Source: Plakobranchus ocellatus (Eukaryota > Mollusca > Gastropoda > Plakobranchidae). Taken from it: a stretch of 21,851 bases of DNA. The notes below the pieces were generated by a model. That model did no database searches. It was given only the letters and a program-made list of their open reading frames with translations, and was not told the DNA's origin. Location: contig BLXT01005898.1 in NCBI GenBank assembly GCA_019648995.1, positions 1,459,368 to 1,481,218 on the forward strand. Direction: 5' to 3'. A program made the translations under genes and the position numbers. Positions 10,017-20,344 of this stretch are shown piece after piece (the stretch's first letter is position 1; every line of letters begins with the position of its first letter).

Positions 10017-10076
10017 GCGTTATCGCCCGCCACCGCCCTTTATGGGTGTTGGCGGGAGCGCCCGCTATCGCCCGTT
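10017..10076. repeat. GC-rich foldback with repeated TATCGCCCG
   Basis: An isolated GC-rich island in AT-rich DNA. CCCGCCACCGCCC (10026-10038) can pair with GGGTGTTGGCGGG (10044-10056) at 12 of 13 positions, counting one G-T wobble, around a 5-base loop. TATCGCCCG occurs on both sides (10021-10029 and 10066-10074). It may be a transposon end or another structured element; the family is unknown. Confidence 0.7.
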
Positions 10077-10173
10077 GATACTTGACTATAGCATACACTT
10101 TTATAGTACGGAATAAGCCCCTTTATTTTTTTTTAACAGTGGCTGGGCCTGAATAGTTTCTGTTGCTTGAAGA

Positions 10174-10900
10174 NNNNNNNNNNNNNNNNNNNNNNNNNNN
10201 NNNNNNNNNNNNNNNNNNNNNNNNNNNNNNNNNNNNNNNNNNNNNNNNNNNNNNNNNNNNNNNNNNNNNNNNNNNNNNNNNNNNNNNNNNNNNNNNNNNN
10301 NNNNNNNNNNNNNNNNNNNNNNNNNNNNNNNNNNNNNNNNNNNNNNNNNNNNNNNNNNNNNNNNNNNNNNNNNNNNNNNNNNNNNNNNNNNNNNNNNNNN
10401 NNNNNNNNNNNNNNNNNNNNNNNNNNNNNNNNNNNNNNNNNNNNNNNNNNNNNNNNNNNNNNNNNNNNNNNNNNNNNNNNNNNNNNNNNNNNNNNNNNNN
10501 NNNNNNNNNNNNNNNNNNNNNNNNNNNNNNNNNNNNNNNNNNNNNNNNNNNNNNNNNNNNNNNNNNNNNNNNNNNNNNNNNNNNNNNNNNNNNNNNNNNN
10601 NNNNNNNNNNNNNNNNNNNNNNNNNNNNNNNNNNNNNNNNNNNNNNNNNNNNNNNNNNNNNNNNNNNNNNNNNNNNNNNNNNNNNNNNNNNNNNNNNNNN
10701 NNNNNNNNNNNNNNNNNNNNNNNNNNNNNNNNNNNNNNNNNNNNNNNNNNNNNNNNNNNNNNNNNNNNNNNNNNNNNNNNNNNNNNNNNNNNNNNNNNNN
10801 NNNNNNNNNNNNNNNNNNNNNNNNNNNNNNNNNNNNNNNNNNNNNNNNNNNNNNNNNNNNNNNNNNNNNNNNNNNNNNNNNNNNNNNNNNNNNNNNNNNN
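10174..10900. other. Assembly gap (727 N)
   Basis: A run of N, so no content can be read. It begins 97 bases after the GC-rich foldback and ends at a short TA-rich stretch. Open frames reported across it are meaningless. Confidence 0.99.
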
Positions 10901-11189
10901 ACTATATATATTATATGAAAGAGGGATACTTATTCCTCTTTGGTTTTGACTTTCAATATTTTCCCTTTTTTTTTTAACATGATATCAATAGTCTTTATAA
11001 GATTGATATTTGAGTCCCATTATGTGTACATAATATATGCACCTTGTTGGATTCCACCCTTTCCAAACATTAATAATACTGTATAAAATTTTTACAAGGT
11101 TTTAGTGTGCCTGTGATAAATTAGTAGCTGCAGATGCAGGACTACTAAATACATGTTTTTATATTCTCAAGAACATCTAGGATGTTAAA

Positions 11190-11192
<3 letters not shown>

Positions 11193-11222
<30 letters not shown>
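11193..11222. repeat. (TA)n microsatellite
   Basis: Fifteen uninterrupted TA dinucleotides, read directly from the sequence. Confidence 0.95.
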
Positions 11223-11226
<4 letters not shown>

Positions 11227-11459
11227 TAATAAAATGCTATGATAATTTTGTAGGGACCTGTATGGTAATGTGCACAAGTATTTCTCTGTGTGATGCTATT
11301 TTTTCTTTATCTACATATCAGTCATCAAACAAAGGAATCTTTTCCCCCCCTTTTTTTTCACATTAATAAACAAATACCTAAGACTAAAACTGTTAACATA
11401 TATTTGCATTACTTTGACAAGTTAATTTATAAAAATAAACCTCTTTGTTATTTTTTAAG

Positions 11460-11540
11460 CTGTTTAATGTTGTTCGTCAAGAGGAGTCCTCATTTGAACG
11501 CAGTGGTTGCAGCCGTAATTCCAGATTACTAATAATATAA
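11460..11540 (+). CDS. Possible terminal coding exon of a second gene
   Basis: A pyrimidine-rich tract ending TTATTTTTTAAG precedes 26 codons and a TAA. The reading (LFNVVRQEESSFERSGCSRN and six more residues) has balanced charged/serine content and higher GC than its surroundings, unlike the AT-driven frames nearby. Upstream exons could lie in the assembly gap. At this length an open frame by chance is quite possible; no family is recognised. Confidence 0.22.
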   Translation: MFNVVRQEESSFERSGCSRNSRLLII

Positions 11541-13431
11541 GGATGATTTTCCATAATGTGACTGTCAGTAATAGTTATAAAACTCATGCATCATACATTC
11601 TTGGTGATTGCAAGACTAAATAATTAATATACATATCACATATCATAATTGATCTTGTTATTTTGTTACCATGAGATCACCATTTTCAAGGTTTACTTCT
11701 AAAATATATATATTCATACTTTTAGTTTTTACTGCATGATGTTGCAATTTTCACCTGTGGGAAAATTTTGATATATAAATATGCCTACATTCTTGCATTG
11801 TAATTATACATATTTTCTGAATGGATTTTGAAAAAAAAAGTGCTCTGCAAGCGAACCGTTATTTTAATTTTTTCCCATGTACAACCTCAGAATTTGCAAA
11901 TGTTTGCGACAAGAAAAGGCAAAATTGGCAGTAAAATTTGTCATAATCAGCGATATCAGCTATAAGTTTTCCAAATTTATATGTAACCTTGAGTGTTATG
12001 CTCTGTAAAAGATACTGGTGACAAACACACAGACATCACACAAGAATGCGAATACCATTTATTTATGACCTACATTTTATTCTTTGAGCCGCACAAGCTT
12101 ATATGAGTGGGCCAGAAGCTTAAAATTACAAGAGATGGAGAATTGAAGCTCTACATAGAATAGATAATTTTTTTTTCAGTACTAAAACATGGCATTGATT
12201 TGAAATGACATGGCATGCAGCTTTTTTTCCCTTTTTTCTTACCTGTGACAACCTCAAATAAATTATTATTCATATAAAAAATATACGGTCTGATTTCAGC
12301 AAAACATAGTTATGATCTAGATCTAAAATATAGTGTTGGCTTAAGTAAAGTAAAGTAAAGTAGTTCTAACAAGAAATGGATTCAACTACACATCTAGTCT
12401 GCAACTAGATTACATGTATTTAGATTCTGAATATTTTCAACTTGCTTGGGAAAGATTTTTTTTAATTTTAAAAATGCTGTCTGAACTTGATGTAATCAAG
12501 GAACAAAACTTTAGATGTCACAAGGTTCAGTGATTTGGAGCCTGGAAATGGTGGAAATGGATAGTTAATGATGTCTAAAAATTTAATCTTTGATTATGTT
12601 GTGAATTCTTCATGTGTTTTCAAAACATTAAGTTTAGTCAAAATTTTGCAAAAAGCCAAAAATTTGAAAAATTTGCAGCCAACCATTAAAATGCAGATGT
12701 CAGGCCATTGCTCAGGCTCTTAAAAAAGATACCTTTTATCTTGAATTAAATTTAAAAAAAAAAAAAAAATTTTCTTGCAGTTTGCTCTGTAAAAACATGT
12801 AATATACTATTATTGGAGTTCTCAACATCGTTATGCTTTTATGTTATAATAATAACCTATTTACCACATTTATTTTGGATTTTCTTAAGGTAAGACCACC
12901 TGTATCTTGTATTTTGTGATTAGTTTAATTTTTATCTTTTTTCTTTTTAATGTGATTGGATTGAAGATGGTTTTACAGAGAGAAGCTAACCCTAACAGGA
13001 CATTTGAATACTCTCGTTTTCTTAGATATATGGCACTTTCAAAAAATTTGTAGTGTAAAAGTTGAGCATACTTTCATGCGTTCGTTGTGATAAAACACTC
13101 TAATTGCACAGTAAATGGTGCAGTTTGCATGGCATTTAAATGAAATACAGGGCCAACCATGTATATCAACACTGCTTTTTTATTTGCATGCTTTATCGAG
13201 TCCATATTTTTTGGCGATTAAGTTTTTATTGTCATTTATTTTCTGTTCCTCTATATAAATTAGAATGTACTCGTTTTTCCTACATTCCTAAATTATCAAA
13301 CTACCTTTACAAGGAAAAAAAATCTGCATTGAACTGGGCTCAAGTTAATCTCCTTGTCTATTCCAAAAATAGTTGTGCCTGTTAATGCCCGCCTGAAAGA
13401 GATTTAGATGTCGGTAGAGAGCAATATAGTC
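11541..13431. other. Non-coding AT-rich DNA
   Basis: Contains a TAAAG run at 12342-12361 and several A/T runs. A 25-codon open stretch near 12980-13053 after a TTTTACAG is noted but not supported. Nothing else was recognised. Confidence 0.45.
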
Positions 13432-13550
13432 AGCTCTTAGTCAGCCTGGGATTTGTTGATGGTAATAGAGGTTTGCTAAGAAAATGATAATGTAGCTCTT
13501 AGCCTGTGATTTGAGGATGGTACTCAGGGTTTGCTAAGAAAATGATGAGT
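13432..13550. repeat. 62-bp tandem duplication
   Basis: AGCTCTTAG starts at 13432 and again at 13494. Both copies continue with a CCTG-GATTTG--GATGGTA block and the shared GGTTTGCTAAGAAAATGAT. Small indels and substitutions separate the two copies. Confidence 0.85.
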
Positions 13551-14681
13551 CTCAGCGGATATCTAGTATAAAAAAATAGATATAAGGTTTATTTTTCCTG
13601 TAAATAAGGCTTAAATTAGATCTATGCAATGATTGGACTGATTATAATGCATGTCACTTTTCTTTTTGTCAGCACACTTAATAAACATGGGCATGTGTTG
13701 GGCGTTAACTTGTACCACAATTCAGCATCACTCATGCACCTCATAAGCTGTTATAATGTGAAGTGATCTGTATGATTCTTTAAAGACCACCAAAGCTCTT
13801 GATAGGCCTTGTCAAGTACTACTATCTTTGAAACCTTAATTAATCCTGGTCATAATAAAAATGTTGATGTTTCTTTTTTAAAGATATTCGCTTGCCACAG
13901 AAAATTGCTAGAATCTTATGCAATATGCCATTTTTCTTAAAATAATACATTTTCAGTAGAAATACTGCAGACTTTTGTACAAAAAGTCTCTTTAATTAAG
14001 ATTTTGTGATTCAAATTCCATCTTGCAGAACCGCAGCTTGACTTGTTTGTGGTATAACTGCTGCATATTTGTGACTATAATAAACATTGTGATTTTTTTT
14101 GCTTTTCTACACAAAAGACAAAAAACTGAAAAATCCTTTTTATTCCTACCTACAATTGATGGTCTGGAACCCCTAGATTTACTTTTTCGCCATCTTTGAA
14201 GAGAGACAGTAGTCTTTGTTATATTGGTCTATGTGATAATAAGAAATAAAATGCAAAAGTGGAACATGATCATGCCTGAAAGGCATTCAGAAGTCAACTA
14301 TGCAACTTAAAGGAATTGTTTGTGAATCTACATAATTGTAGGATTGCATGATTGCAAAATGTTGTTCTAATGAAGTTTTAAAGTTTGGTACTTCTCACTT
14401 ACATGTGATAGTGTGCAACTTTTTTGTTTCATTTATGTATTTAAGTTTTTTAACAATTGAAAGACATTAAATTTCTTCTCGAAAGCTGTGTCATTGTTCA
14501 TCATATGATATTAATGATGCTCTTTTCCTGCTTTTGGATTAATTTGTTCATTTTAATACAAATGCTTCTCCTCTACATAATACAATAATAAATTTGGGCT
14601 CTGAGAATTTATTTCATCGTCGGATATAAATAAAAATTTAATTTCAAATAACAGTTCTAGTCTAGTGCCAATGTGGAATCT
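13551..14681. other. Non-coding DNA, nothing recognised
   Basis: AT-rich sequence without supported genes or repeats. Confidence 0.45.
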
Positions 14682-15309
14682 TTAACCCCATCGAGACTGA
14701 TGCCATGTTGTCATATGAAAGCCTGATCGAGTCCAATTGATGCAAATACTATAGTCAGAATATATGCCTTGAGTTCATAAATACAGTGGTCATAAACTTT
14801 TCAAGTGCTATGCTATATAGTAATCAAATAAATGTAACAAAAATTTCAGATCATAATCTTTATCAGTTGTTCTCATCCTGTTGGTAGTGAGAGCAGCAGT
14901 AACAATTACATGTATATAATAATAGAATCAGCAACGATTCCATCAGCCATCTTCATGTCAGCAGTAACAAAAAAAACAACAACAACAACAACAATGAAGA
15001 GGACGATGACAACAAGTAATCAAGGCATCATCTTCTTTGTCTTAATGCACGCTTTCATCTTTTTCAGAAAAATAATCACCAAGTTTACAGCTATTTCTGC
15101 CACAAAAATGTAAAACAAAGTACTGTATTTTTCCTATCTCTTGACCAAAAATGCGGCCACTACAGAAAAACTAGTCTTGTAGTACATCTTGTGGGAAAGT
15201 TAGAAAGAGAATGCTTAGAAGCTCTAGGTCTACATAGCATTTCATGTCGAGTATTTGAAAAAATAGGCATTTTGGGTCAATTTGACCCGATCAGTCCCAT
15301 GTGGCTTAA
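14682..15309. mobile_element. Candidate piggyBac-type non-autonomous DNA transposon
   Basis: TTAA at 14682-14685 (followed by CCC, as in piggyBac ends) and TTAA at 15306-15309 bound 628 bases. Nine bases inside each TTAA, read inward, is GACTGAT. An internal block at 14721-14746 matches the inverted right-end block (15271-15296) at about 21 of 26 positions. The right end holds the palindrome GGGTCAATTTGACCC (15274-15288), a word I associate with piggyBac-like ends. No full transposase is present; the interior has a CAA run (14975-14994) and an acidic-coding stretch. It could also be chance similarity between AT-rich ends. Confidence 0.4.
14975..14994. repeat. (CAA)n microsatellite
   Basis: About six CAA triplets in a row, inside the candidate TTAA-bounded element. 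Confidence 0.9.
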
Positions 15310-18300
15310 TTGAAATTTTACATGCAATTTGTATCAATATAATTCTGAATTAATTTAAAAAATGACCCTCAATGGCCAATCCAGCTTCAGCTTGGCAAAA
15401 AGAATTTGATCATTTCTAAATAAGAGAAAGGACTGCAGAAACAGCACAGTGTTAGATATACTCTTCAAAAACCCTTCTAACAGCATCACTACAAAGAAAT
15501 AGAGTGGAACCCTTCCATAAACAGGAGGCATAGATAAACCACAGGATACATATGCAGGTTACACAAGAAAATCAGGCTTAGTCACATATTATGTAACCTT
15601 TATTATGCCCCTGGGTCTTACTTCATACTCATGGTATCTAATATCTCTTTGAAAATTATCACTTAAATAAGAGCACAGGCAGGGTAGCAAGTGCAAAGAG
15701 GTGCTGGTATGACTAAAATTAAAAATTCAGTTTACTCACAAAAGTATCTTTCTGTGACTATGTCTGTTATTCCCAAGTAATCTTCATATGGAAATGATGA
15801 GTGGAGAAAGAAATTAGTTAAGATGTAACATCCGCAGTAAGAAAAGCTTGCTTAAGACAGAAAGTGCTGGGGCTCACTCTCTTTTTTGTGGCCTACGACT
15901 TGGAAAGGATTTTAAAAGCCTTAAATGATGAAATGGCAGCCTGGGATATACATATATATATATTTAAATATTGAAATTTCTGTGGAAAGCGTTAGAATAA
16001 TTAATGGTTATAAATATACTTTCTTGAGCATTTCATGTGGAGAAACCGTAGATTAGAAATAAATGTTATTCAAATTGTCAATCCATTGCAATATTTCATC
16101 AAGCTTCTTTATTTACATTACACAGAACTGGTTAGTGTACACAAAAATTGAAATTGCATAAAAATAAAAAAATCAAAGAAAAAGGTGGAAATATTGGTGT
16201 ACGTATTTTATATACAGCCATTGAAAAGATTTACAAACATAAACTGCACTGACACTGGTGCACTGAAATTATTTTTCATGCAAAAACTATGAAGCCAAAG
16301 ATGATGCAAATTTTAGCAAATTTCATGTATTGAAGATTTTTACAAGCTTTTGTGTACTGCACATCTCTCATATTCATTAAGTCTAAAAGATTTATAGATA
16401 ACCACTTTGAACATGCTATTTACAAAATTACAAGCAAAGCATCTGTATAAAACTTCCACAACCAACATGGTCAGACAGGAATATATCATATATATTGTTA
16501 CCTTCTTTTTATCTTTCAAATAAAAACCTTGACAAGGCAAATCTTTTTTACAGTGATTCTTGACATTAATGGCAAACAATTACTGAAAAAATCCCCATTC
16601 AACTAAAAATTTTTTTGGACAGATTTAATTGGCTGATATTCCTGATTTCCCACTTTTATTGTGTACAAATATAGTTATTAACTTCTGAAATGAATAAATC
16701 ACACCACAATTAAATTAACATATTTTATTGTGCAGTGACATTGTTCTTATAACTTTTTAGCACAACACATATTCAGTACATTGGTACTGAGCTTATGTGA
16801 GTTCACCTGGGAAAACAACGTGAATGCTGGTTGAGCTAATTTTGAGCTCAATGCTTGATAAAGAAAACTTCATTGAGGTAAAAATATAGTTCTTGATACG
16901 AAGTTGAAGTTTAATCATTTCGCAAGCAAGTGGCCGAGACATTTAACAAAAATTTTGTGCATACACTTTAAGACTAGTAGTTGGAGTAAAAAATAATATT
17001 AAATTTTAAACATTTATGTACAAATTATAACATAGAATTTCATTAAGGAGCAGATAAGACTTGCACCAATTTTGCATTATCTTTTCATACTCTTGTTTCA
17101 ACAGGATAATTTAGTTGTAAAATTCCAATTGAGAACAAAATGTTAACTTCTTTAGCAGGAATGTGCTATAGTTTTTATTGTTGTTTTTGGCGATTGCATA
17201 AAAGTCTATCCTCAACATTTTCAGAGACTTGGGACCAAAATAAGAGATTCAACTTTGTGATATGTTCGGAGCATTTAAACTTGAATAATACGTCAATGTG
17301 AAAGATACTTAATCAAAAGTCCCAAAAGTGTAAGATTATATTTGAACAGTCCCAAAGCAGCTGGATATGTTACATACTTCAGTCCCCAAAATTTAATAAA
17401 GGCTGATTTCTTAGACACAAAATCATTAACACATTCAGTGTTTGTGTTGATTTAAATTTGAAGAAGAGCTGAATACAAAAGGGTACATACATGAAACTTT
17501 TGAAAATTCTTTTTATGCCTCAACCAAGAAAAAGAGAGAAAAACTTGAAAGAACAATAAAAAATGTAGCAATCTAGTGATTTTGCTGCACGACCAAACAA
17601 TTTTTAATGGCAGTTTTGATGTAAAATTATTTCTGTACTGGCAAAGTAATACTTAATGCAGTACTTCATTACAAATTCCAGTTTTGAGTTAATGCCATTT
17701 TCACATTTGCCTGATTTTTCTGAAAAAAACAATTTTTTTAGTTTTTGTTTTTTGAAAAAAAAAATTGTTTAATTTTCGGTTTTTTTTTTTATTTTTCAAA
17801 TATCTGGAATCCAATTTATCTGACAAAAACATCAAAATGCTGAAACTGAGTGAGCAAATTGTGTTTCAAGTTTTGTATTAATTTTAAGGGAAATAAGTGT
17901 ACTGCAACATTATCAATGTGTGCCACTCAAGGAAATACAACGTCCGACCTAAACCTTAAATTTGGAAGTAAATTAGTAACAGCTTGTAAACATGAAAAAG
18001 ACTCAAATCTATATTTTGATGTAAAACTAGATAAAGATCTACACAAAGACCTTTTCTTTTATTTTATCTATGCTAGATTTGAATCAACTGTTCGATTAGA
18101 AGTATAAAACAATGCAATACTCAAGTTAAAGAATATCCAGTAAAATTTCAAAAAGAAAGAGAACCATACCGCACTTGCAAAAAATACACTTAATACCAAA
18201 TTAGAACCAAATGTGTTTACAAAAACTTTTACTCAGTAATTCTCTTTCAATCCTTCTGCATTTTTAATTTTTAAACATAGAATCAAGATATTAAAGTAAC

Positions 18301-18660
18301 TTCTTTTTTAAAATAGCAGTAGTATAATTATGAAATAAAAAACAAAGTTTCAATTGCAATTTTTTAATATTTGAATATAAAGATTATGACAACTTGTGAA
18401 TCAGTATTCAAAGGGTTCCTTTAAGGCTGAATATTATAATCCAGATAATCATCGCGACCAATGAATTATACCAGCCAATGTACTCCTTTGTTTCATAAAC
18501 TTCATCATTTTCTTGCACCATGAATTTAGGGTATTGCTAAAATATATGCTGAATACTGAAGGTTTATAAGCCATATGGAATTTAAGAAACATTTACAAAT
18601 AAAAAAAAAAGACATTTAATTTGAAGAAATTGTAATATATATGTATGAATGCATATATAT
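15310..18660. other. Long non-coding stretch
   Basis: AT-rich DNA with a TA run near 15949-15961, an A/T foldback at 17723-17776 and no supported gene. Open frames at 16340-16579 (minus) and 17850-18107 (plus) show no recognisable domain and have AT-driven composition. Part of it could be a long untranslated region of a neighbouring gene, but nothing here decides that. Confidence 0.4.
17723..17776. repeat. A/T-rich imperfect foldback
   Basis: CAATTTTTTT (17730-17739) pairs with AAAAAAATTG (17758-17767), and the pairing continues outward through flanking A and T runs with a small bulge. It is low-complexity, so significance is limited. Confidence 0.5.
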
Positions 18661-18677
18661 ATATGGCCGCTTTTAAT

Positions 18678-18859
18678 GACAAGTGGACTAACCCGCCTTT
18701 GTTTGCTTTCAAAATTTTTGCTCTATGACTCGCAGGGTGTGTTGCCACACCCCCTATGAGAAGTTTTGTTTTATCTTCAATATAACTTGTTATAAAATGG
18801 AACTCTCCTGTCTTTTGATACATTTTGGACTTTCTAAAAAGACAATTGGTCTAACCCGC
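18678..18859. repeat. 19-bp direct repeat pair flanking a hairpin
   Basis: GACAAGTGGACTAACCCGC (18678-18696) and GACAATTGGTCTAACCCGC (18841-18859) match at 17 of 19 positions, 163 bases apart. Between them GGGTGTG (18735-18741) and CACACCC (18746-18752) form a 7-bp stem with a 4-base loop, with imperfect outward extension. The second copy, inverted, resembles GGGTTAGACCATTTGT in the array at 19093-19450. Confidence 0.65.
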
Positions 18860-19092
18860 AAAATGGCCCACAAGGAGTTCTAGATGTCTGGTGAGTTTTG
18901 GCATGTTTTTTTTCTGTTTACATTGTCAAGAAGTATCAAAAAAAGCTTAATGTTGGGTATGGGGCTTTTTAGAGTCCCAGAAATTGACTGTAATTGCATA
19001 AAATCGTAAAATAATAATAATTTAATTGGAAAATGGATATTTAGTCCGAGATAGAACATTTTTCAGGTTAGTTTAATTACTTCTTGGAATGT

Positions 19093-19450
19093 GGGATAGC
19101 CCGTTTTACAAAGGATGGACCATTGTGCACACAATGTAAACAAAGGGTTGGCCCAAAAGATTAGGGTTAGACCATTTGTATATTTTGATAACTATATTAA
19201 GAAGATCTTCATTTTCTGATGGGATAGCCCATCGTATAAAGTGATAGCCCATTTCGCACAAAACCTAAGCAAAGGGTTGGCCCAAAAGATTAGGATTAGA
19301 CTTCTTGTACAGCTTTGCTGAAGTTACAACAAAAAGTTACCCCTCTGATTGGAAACCCCATTTTACAACGGATAATCCATAGTAAATACATGTAGGTTCT
19401 AACGAGTGTTAGGCCAAAAAAGTAGGCATAGTTTGTTAGAATGTTACACA
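19093..19450. repeat. Decayed ~129-bp tandem array with sub-repeats
   Basis: Unit starts GGGATAGCCC at 19093 and 19221 and a decayed GGAAACCCC at 19351 give periods of 128 and 130. A 25-base block from CAAAGGGTTGGCCCAAAAGA onward is identical at 19141-19165 and 19270-19294. Each unit opens with two related blocks about 20 bases apart (ATAGCCC/ATGGACC/ATAATCC followed by AT-rich bases), so the unit itself arose by a shorter duplication. The third unit is the most diverged. Confidence 0.8.
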
Positions 19451-20344
19451 TTTAAATGAAATTGACGATTTCTTGCTATGTCCGTATAAGTCTTTCAAGA
19501 GGTGAGTCTGAATAAGCTGACAAGCTTGTCAAATAAAGTTAAAGGAAAAATGCTTTTAAGCTTATAAATGATAAATACCAAATATTCGACGAGCATCATT
19601 TGATATGAGTTTATGCTGATGATTGTGTCTAAATAGCCAGGTGTCTAACAATGAGAAATTTATTGAGGAATGATTTACTTCGTTATATACAGGTTAATCA
19701 AAGCCAATATGAATGGCAAAAGTTTTTATAATTATTTAGTTTATGCGCCTTCTAAAGAAAGATCCAGGTTTCGAATTTATATCTAGATGGCTTATTCCAT
19801 GTCACATTGTGACCACGACTTTCAACTTAGCAGCCTCACTTTAAAAATCTATCACAGAAAATCAATCTGTCGTTTGTTTTTTCTTCTTCTGTGAACGAAC
19901 AATCAAACTTTATTATTGTTGCATAATTGATATTTAATAGGGAAGGAAGGCCCCCCTACTGCGTGTGATTTGAAACTATTTACGCTTATTATTATTTTTT
20001 TTTTCATGAAATATGCCTAATAGATCTCCAAACTTCCAGTTGAGAGAACGCTGTACCGGTACGTGAAGAAGTGTGATACACAAACATAGAAATCTATTCA
20101 TTCACCCATCCCTTCAACCGTCCATCTCCCTCTGGATTATCAATTGTCATTTCTACCTACTTTCATTCCCTGAATATTCCATTATTCCCTGTGCTCTCAA
20201 CTTAAAATATATTTTCTTATTTTTAAAGTGACCAGTGAAAGTCTCCATGATGCTCACATACTCCTTTTGACATAGATTCATGCAACAAAAAGAAACAGTG
20301 AAGAAAGCTTGAATACCAGAGAGTTGGTTAAAAACATATTTATT
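19451..20344. other. Non-coding DNA, nothing recognised
   Basis: AT-rich sequence between the tandem array and the transposase relic. The minus-strand open frame at 20153-20431 overlaps the relic antisense and has no recognisable domain. Confidence 0.4.

Noticed and set aside
10163-10949. Two open frames of about 250 codons across the gap
   Set aside because: They consist almost entirely of N and carry no information.
12967-13053. Exon-like stretch after TTTTACAG, reading REANPNRTFEYSRFLRYMAL
   Set aside because: Only about 25 codons, an expected chance length here; no partner exon or donor is evident.
16090-16140. TTTATT-containing start of a possible minus-strand 3' UTR
   Set aside because: A single reversed poly(A)-like word in AT-rich DNA; no minus-strand coding exon was found to go with it.
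17850-18107. 85-codon open frame with several cysteines
   Set aside because: No typical ATG start, no domain, no splice context and AT-driven composition.
19157-19172. TTAGGGTTAG inside the tandem array, and TAACCCTAAC near 12990
   Set aside because: Less than two telomere units each; not telomeric DNA.
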